Origin: Chloroflexota bacterium | Lineage (GTDB): Bacteria > Chloroflexota > Anaerolineae > Aggregatilineales > Phototrophicaceae | Assembly (NCBI GenBank): GCA_028875245.1 | Contig: JAPPEU010000030.1 | Coordinates: 1-59,918, forward strand | Length of the DNA: 59,918 bases | Direction: 5' to 3' | Part shown: positions 58,514 through 59,918 of the stretch, in pieces | Layout: every line of letters starts with the position of its first letter | Position numbering within the stretch: the stretch's first letter is position 1 | Translations under genes and position numbers: made by a program | The notes under the pieces: generated by a model | Seen by the model: the letters and a program-made list of their open reading frames with translations, nothing else | Told to the model about the DNA's origin: nothing | Databases searched by the model: none

Positions 58514-59500
58514 TCAAGCCAACTTGATGACAGCATCCAGGGCGGCGCGCAGGCTGCCCGGGTCGGCGATGCCCTTGCCGGCGATATCGAAGGCGGTGCC
58601 GTGGGCGGTGGTGGCGCCGATGACCGGCAAGCCCATCCAGAGCGTCGCGATGTCGCCGCGGTCCCGCAGCTTGCGCGCGATGTTCATCTGGTCGTGATAC
58701 ATGCAGACGACGCCATCGAACTCGCCATCAAGGGCGCGCTTGAAGACGATATCAGCCGGCACGGGCCCGCTGACATCGATATCCTGCGCCTGCGCTTCCA
58801 GAATGGCGGGCGCGATAATGTTGATTTCTTCGCTGCCGAAGAGGCCGCCTTCACCGGCGTGTGGATTCAGGGCGGCGCAGGCGATCCGCGGCGCGGCATA
58901 GCCGAGCTTGCGCAGGACGCCGTGCAGATGCGCGATTCGGCGGCCGACGCGGCTGACGCTGAGCGACTCGACGATGTCCTTAAAAGGGATGTGCTCGGTG
59001 ACGGTCAGCGCCCATATCGGCCCGGCGGCGCCAAGGATGAAGGGATCGTCGCTGCCCGTGAGCTCGCCGAGGAATTGCAGTTCGTCCAGATAGTCATAGC
59101 CGGCGGCGCGGAACGATTCCTTGTTCATCGGCGCCATCACGACGCCATCGACGCGCGATTGCAGCGCCAGTTCGTATGCCAGCGCCAGGCAGCGCGCGGC
59201 CGCCTCGCCCAGCTTGGGATGCGCTTGTGGCGGCGGGAGCGGACCGAGCTCGAAGCCGGGCGGGTTGAGCAGGTCTATGACACCCGGCTCGAAGCGGGCT
59301 TGGTCGAGCTCGCCGATTGCATTGAAGCGCAGGGCGGCGTCGAGCTGAACCGCGTTGGCGCGCATGGCCTTGATGTCGCCGATGATGAAGGGGCGGCAGC
59401 GTTCGGATACTTCGGCGTCGCTCAGTACCTTGACGATAAGCTCGGGACCGATGCCGGCCGGGTCGCCCATGGCGATGGCGATCACGGGTTTGCGCTTCAT
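58514..59500 (-). CDS. pdxA: 4-hydroxythreonine-4-phosphate dehydrogenase (PdxA family)
   Basis: The 328-residue NAD-dependent dehydrogenase oxidises 4-phosphohydroxythreonine in vitamin B6 synthesis. Motifs are AIAMGDPAGIGPELIVK at the N terminus, the metal histidines in LNPHAGEGGLFG and CMYHDQMNI, and GTAFDIAGKG at the end. The length is typical. The ATG at 59500 is chosen; a longer open frame to 59797 crosses repeat sequence and has no family residues. PdxA2-type relatives act on four-carbon sugar acids, so pyridoxal synthesis is likely but not certain, since no pdxJ lies nearby. Confidence 0.9.
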   Translation of the reverse strand: MKRKPVIAIAMGDPAGIGPELIVKVLSDAEVSERCRPFIIGDIKAMRANAVQLDAALRFNAIGELDQARFEPGVIDLLNPPGFELGPLPPPQAHPKLGEAAARCLALAYELALQSRVDGVVMAPMNKESFRAAGYDYLDELQFLGELTGSDDPFILGAAGPIWALTVTEHIPFKDIVESLSVSRVGRRIAHLHGVLRKLGYAAPRIACAALNPHAGEGGLFGSEEINIIAPAILEAQAQDIDVSGPVPADIVFKRALDGEFDGVVCMYHDQMNIARKLRDRGDIATLWMGLPVIGATTAHGTAFDIAGKGIADPGSLRAALDAVIKLA

Positions 59501-59572
59501 GGATGCTCCTGCATTATTGAACGTCAGCGTATCGTAACGGAAGGATAGGCCTCGTGCCACCACTGCTGGCGA

Positions 59573-59695
59573 GTCTGACCCGGTTCGCGCAAAATTATCA
59601 ACCCGCGCATACGAGGACATGTAGGGGCGAGCCATTGGGTCGCCCGCTGAAGGAAATAACCGTGTTTTCGGGCGACTTGATAAGTGGCCTTTGTT
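59573..59695. repeat. Long dispersed repeat (gap 59501-59918)
   Basis: The 418-base gap upstream of pdxA holds GCGAGTCTGACCCGGTTCGCGCAAAATTAT (in blocks), AACCCGCGCATACGAGG, TGTAGGGGCGAGCC-attggg-TCGCCC and GGGCGACTTGATAAG. These are blocks of the same long family as at 13868, 40394 and 42139. No gene is seen in the gap. Confidence 0.6.
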
Positions 59696-59710
59696 TACGT
59701 TGCGGGCAAC

Positions 59711-59785
59711 CAACCCCACCCCCCGGCCCCCTCCCGCCATCTCTATGGCGGGCATCCGAAGCATCAGGGAGGGGGAGCAAGACGC
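59711..59785. repeat. Nested-hairpin repeat, copy 2
   Basis: The outer arms CCCCCTCCC and GGGAGGGGG pair over 9 bp; the inner hairpin GCCAT-ctct-ATGGC is identical to copy 1 at 38431. Between the copies the outer arms changed on both sides (two compensated base pairs). Confidence 0.75.
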
Positions 59786-59868
59786 GGCGCGATGCAAGGT
59801 ATTTTGCGTGGGCGGCGGTTACACCGCGCGTGTGTCTACAGGTGTCTTTCACGCGTCAAGCGCGGCGG

Positions 59869-59918
59869 AAGTGTATCCCTTTCGGTGGAAACAAAAAAAC
59901 TTTACCACCGAGGACACC
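59869..59918. mobile_element. Partial MITE-like terminal repeat at the window edge
   Basis: AAGTGTATCCCTTTCGGTGGAAAC resembles the terminal repeat of the elements at 836 and 18695 (AGTGTAACCTTTTCGGTTGAAA). The window stops inside the possible element. Confidence 0.4.

Noticed and set aside
57181..58536. A 451-codon minus-strand open frame
   Set aside because: Antisense shadow of the MtaD-like amidohydrolase gene; composition rich in R, D, A and H without a domain.
2867..59695. A CRISPR array made from the GGGGCGA palindromes
   Set aside because: Copies are scattered over 57 kb in single intergenic gaps with no regular spacing, and no cas genes are present.
59501..59797. N-terminal extension of PdxA
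   Set aside because: The added 99 residues read through the palindromic and nested-hairpin repeats, and the family start MKRKPVIAIAMGDPAG is at 59500.

Overview
The window looks like a chromosomal segment of a GC-rich, heterotrophic Chloroflexota bacterium, probably from the Anaerolineae and related lineages. This is an inference from gene style, not a phylogeny. The evidence is several carbohydrate ABC importers of the CUT1 type without their own ATPase, many isolated single-copy metabolic enzymes, a MOSC protein, an orphan CoxL-like oxidoreductase, toxin-antitoxin-like modules, and palindromic GGGGCGA/TCGCCCC repeats scattered through the intergenic gaps. There are no rRNA genes, CRISPR arrays or phage structural genes. 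One tRNA gene, tRNA-Leu(UAA), is present.

Layout. 1-4.2 kb: a 5'-truncated alcohol dehydrogenase whose missing half is replaced by a MITE-like element, then a CUT1 sugar importer (binding protein and two permeases). 4.3-10.6 kb: a six-gene minus-strand operon that joins a PotABCD-type importer to a nucleoside phosphorylase and an adenine deaminase. This suggests purine or nucleoside uptake and salvage. 10.8-15.4 kb: a PhyH-type dioxygenase, a sulfite-oxidase-like molybdoenzyme, an M20 carbamoylase/allantoate-type amidohydrolase and an MFS transporter. 15.4-18.6 kb: a second CUT1 importer, followed by a second copy of the MITE-like element in inverted orientation. 19-21.7 kb: a Bax-inhibitor-1 protein, a DNA methyltransferase fused to an HNH nuclease domain, and Maf. 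21.9-25.7 kb: a plus-strand operon of an ABC_sub_bind-type binding protein, class I aldolase and GH51 arabinofuranosidase. 25.7-28.3 kb: MOSC protein, small membrane protein and family 2 glycosyltransferase. 28.5-32.1 kb: a 24-aa membrane peptide, a hypothetical protein, an SbcD-like nuclease and an AT-richer two-gene cassette with a SEC-C zinc motif. 32.3-37.6 kb: GH32 invertase, DinB-like protein, peptide deformylase, an excalibur-SNase lipoprotein with a strong candidate operator, and an ABC exporter.

37.7-45.7 kb: an AT-rich cassette at the 3' end of tRNA-Leu, membrane proteins, a secreted GH-A type protein, a GSA-like class III aminotransferase, an SDR epimerase and another small AT-rich cassette. 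45.7-52.5 kb: a polytopic membrane protein, a PIN/Phd toxin-antitoxin pair, an orphan CoxL-like subunit, rhodanese and a GalE-like epimerase. 52.6-55.3 kb: the most striking region, four tandem DUF433/DUF5615 (PIN-like) modules in different states of decay. The PIN-like gene starts inside the DUF433 gene, and one duplication copied the first codons of the next gene. 55.4-59.5 kb: a long acidic coiled-coil membrane protein, an MtaD-like amidohydrolase and PdxA.

Themes are import and breakdown of plant-type sugars (arabinofuranosidase, invertase, three ABC importers), purine salvage, and a moderate load of small mobile or selfish modules in intergenic space. Gene functions are assigned by reading protein motifs; no database search was run.
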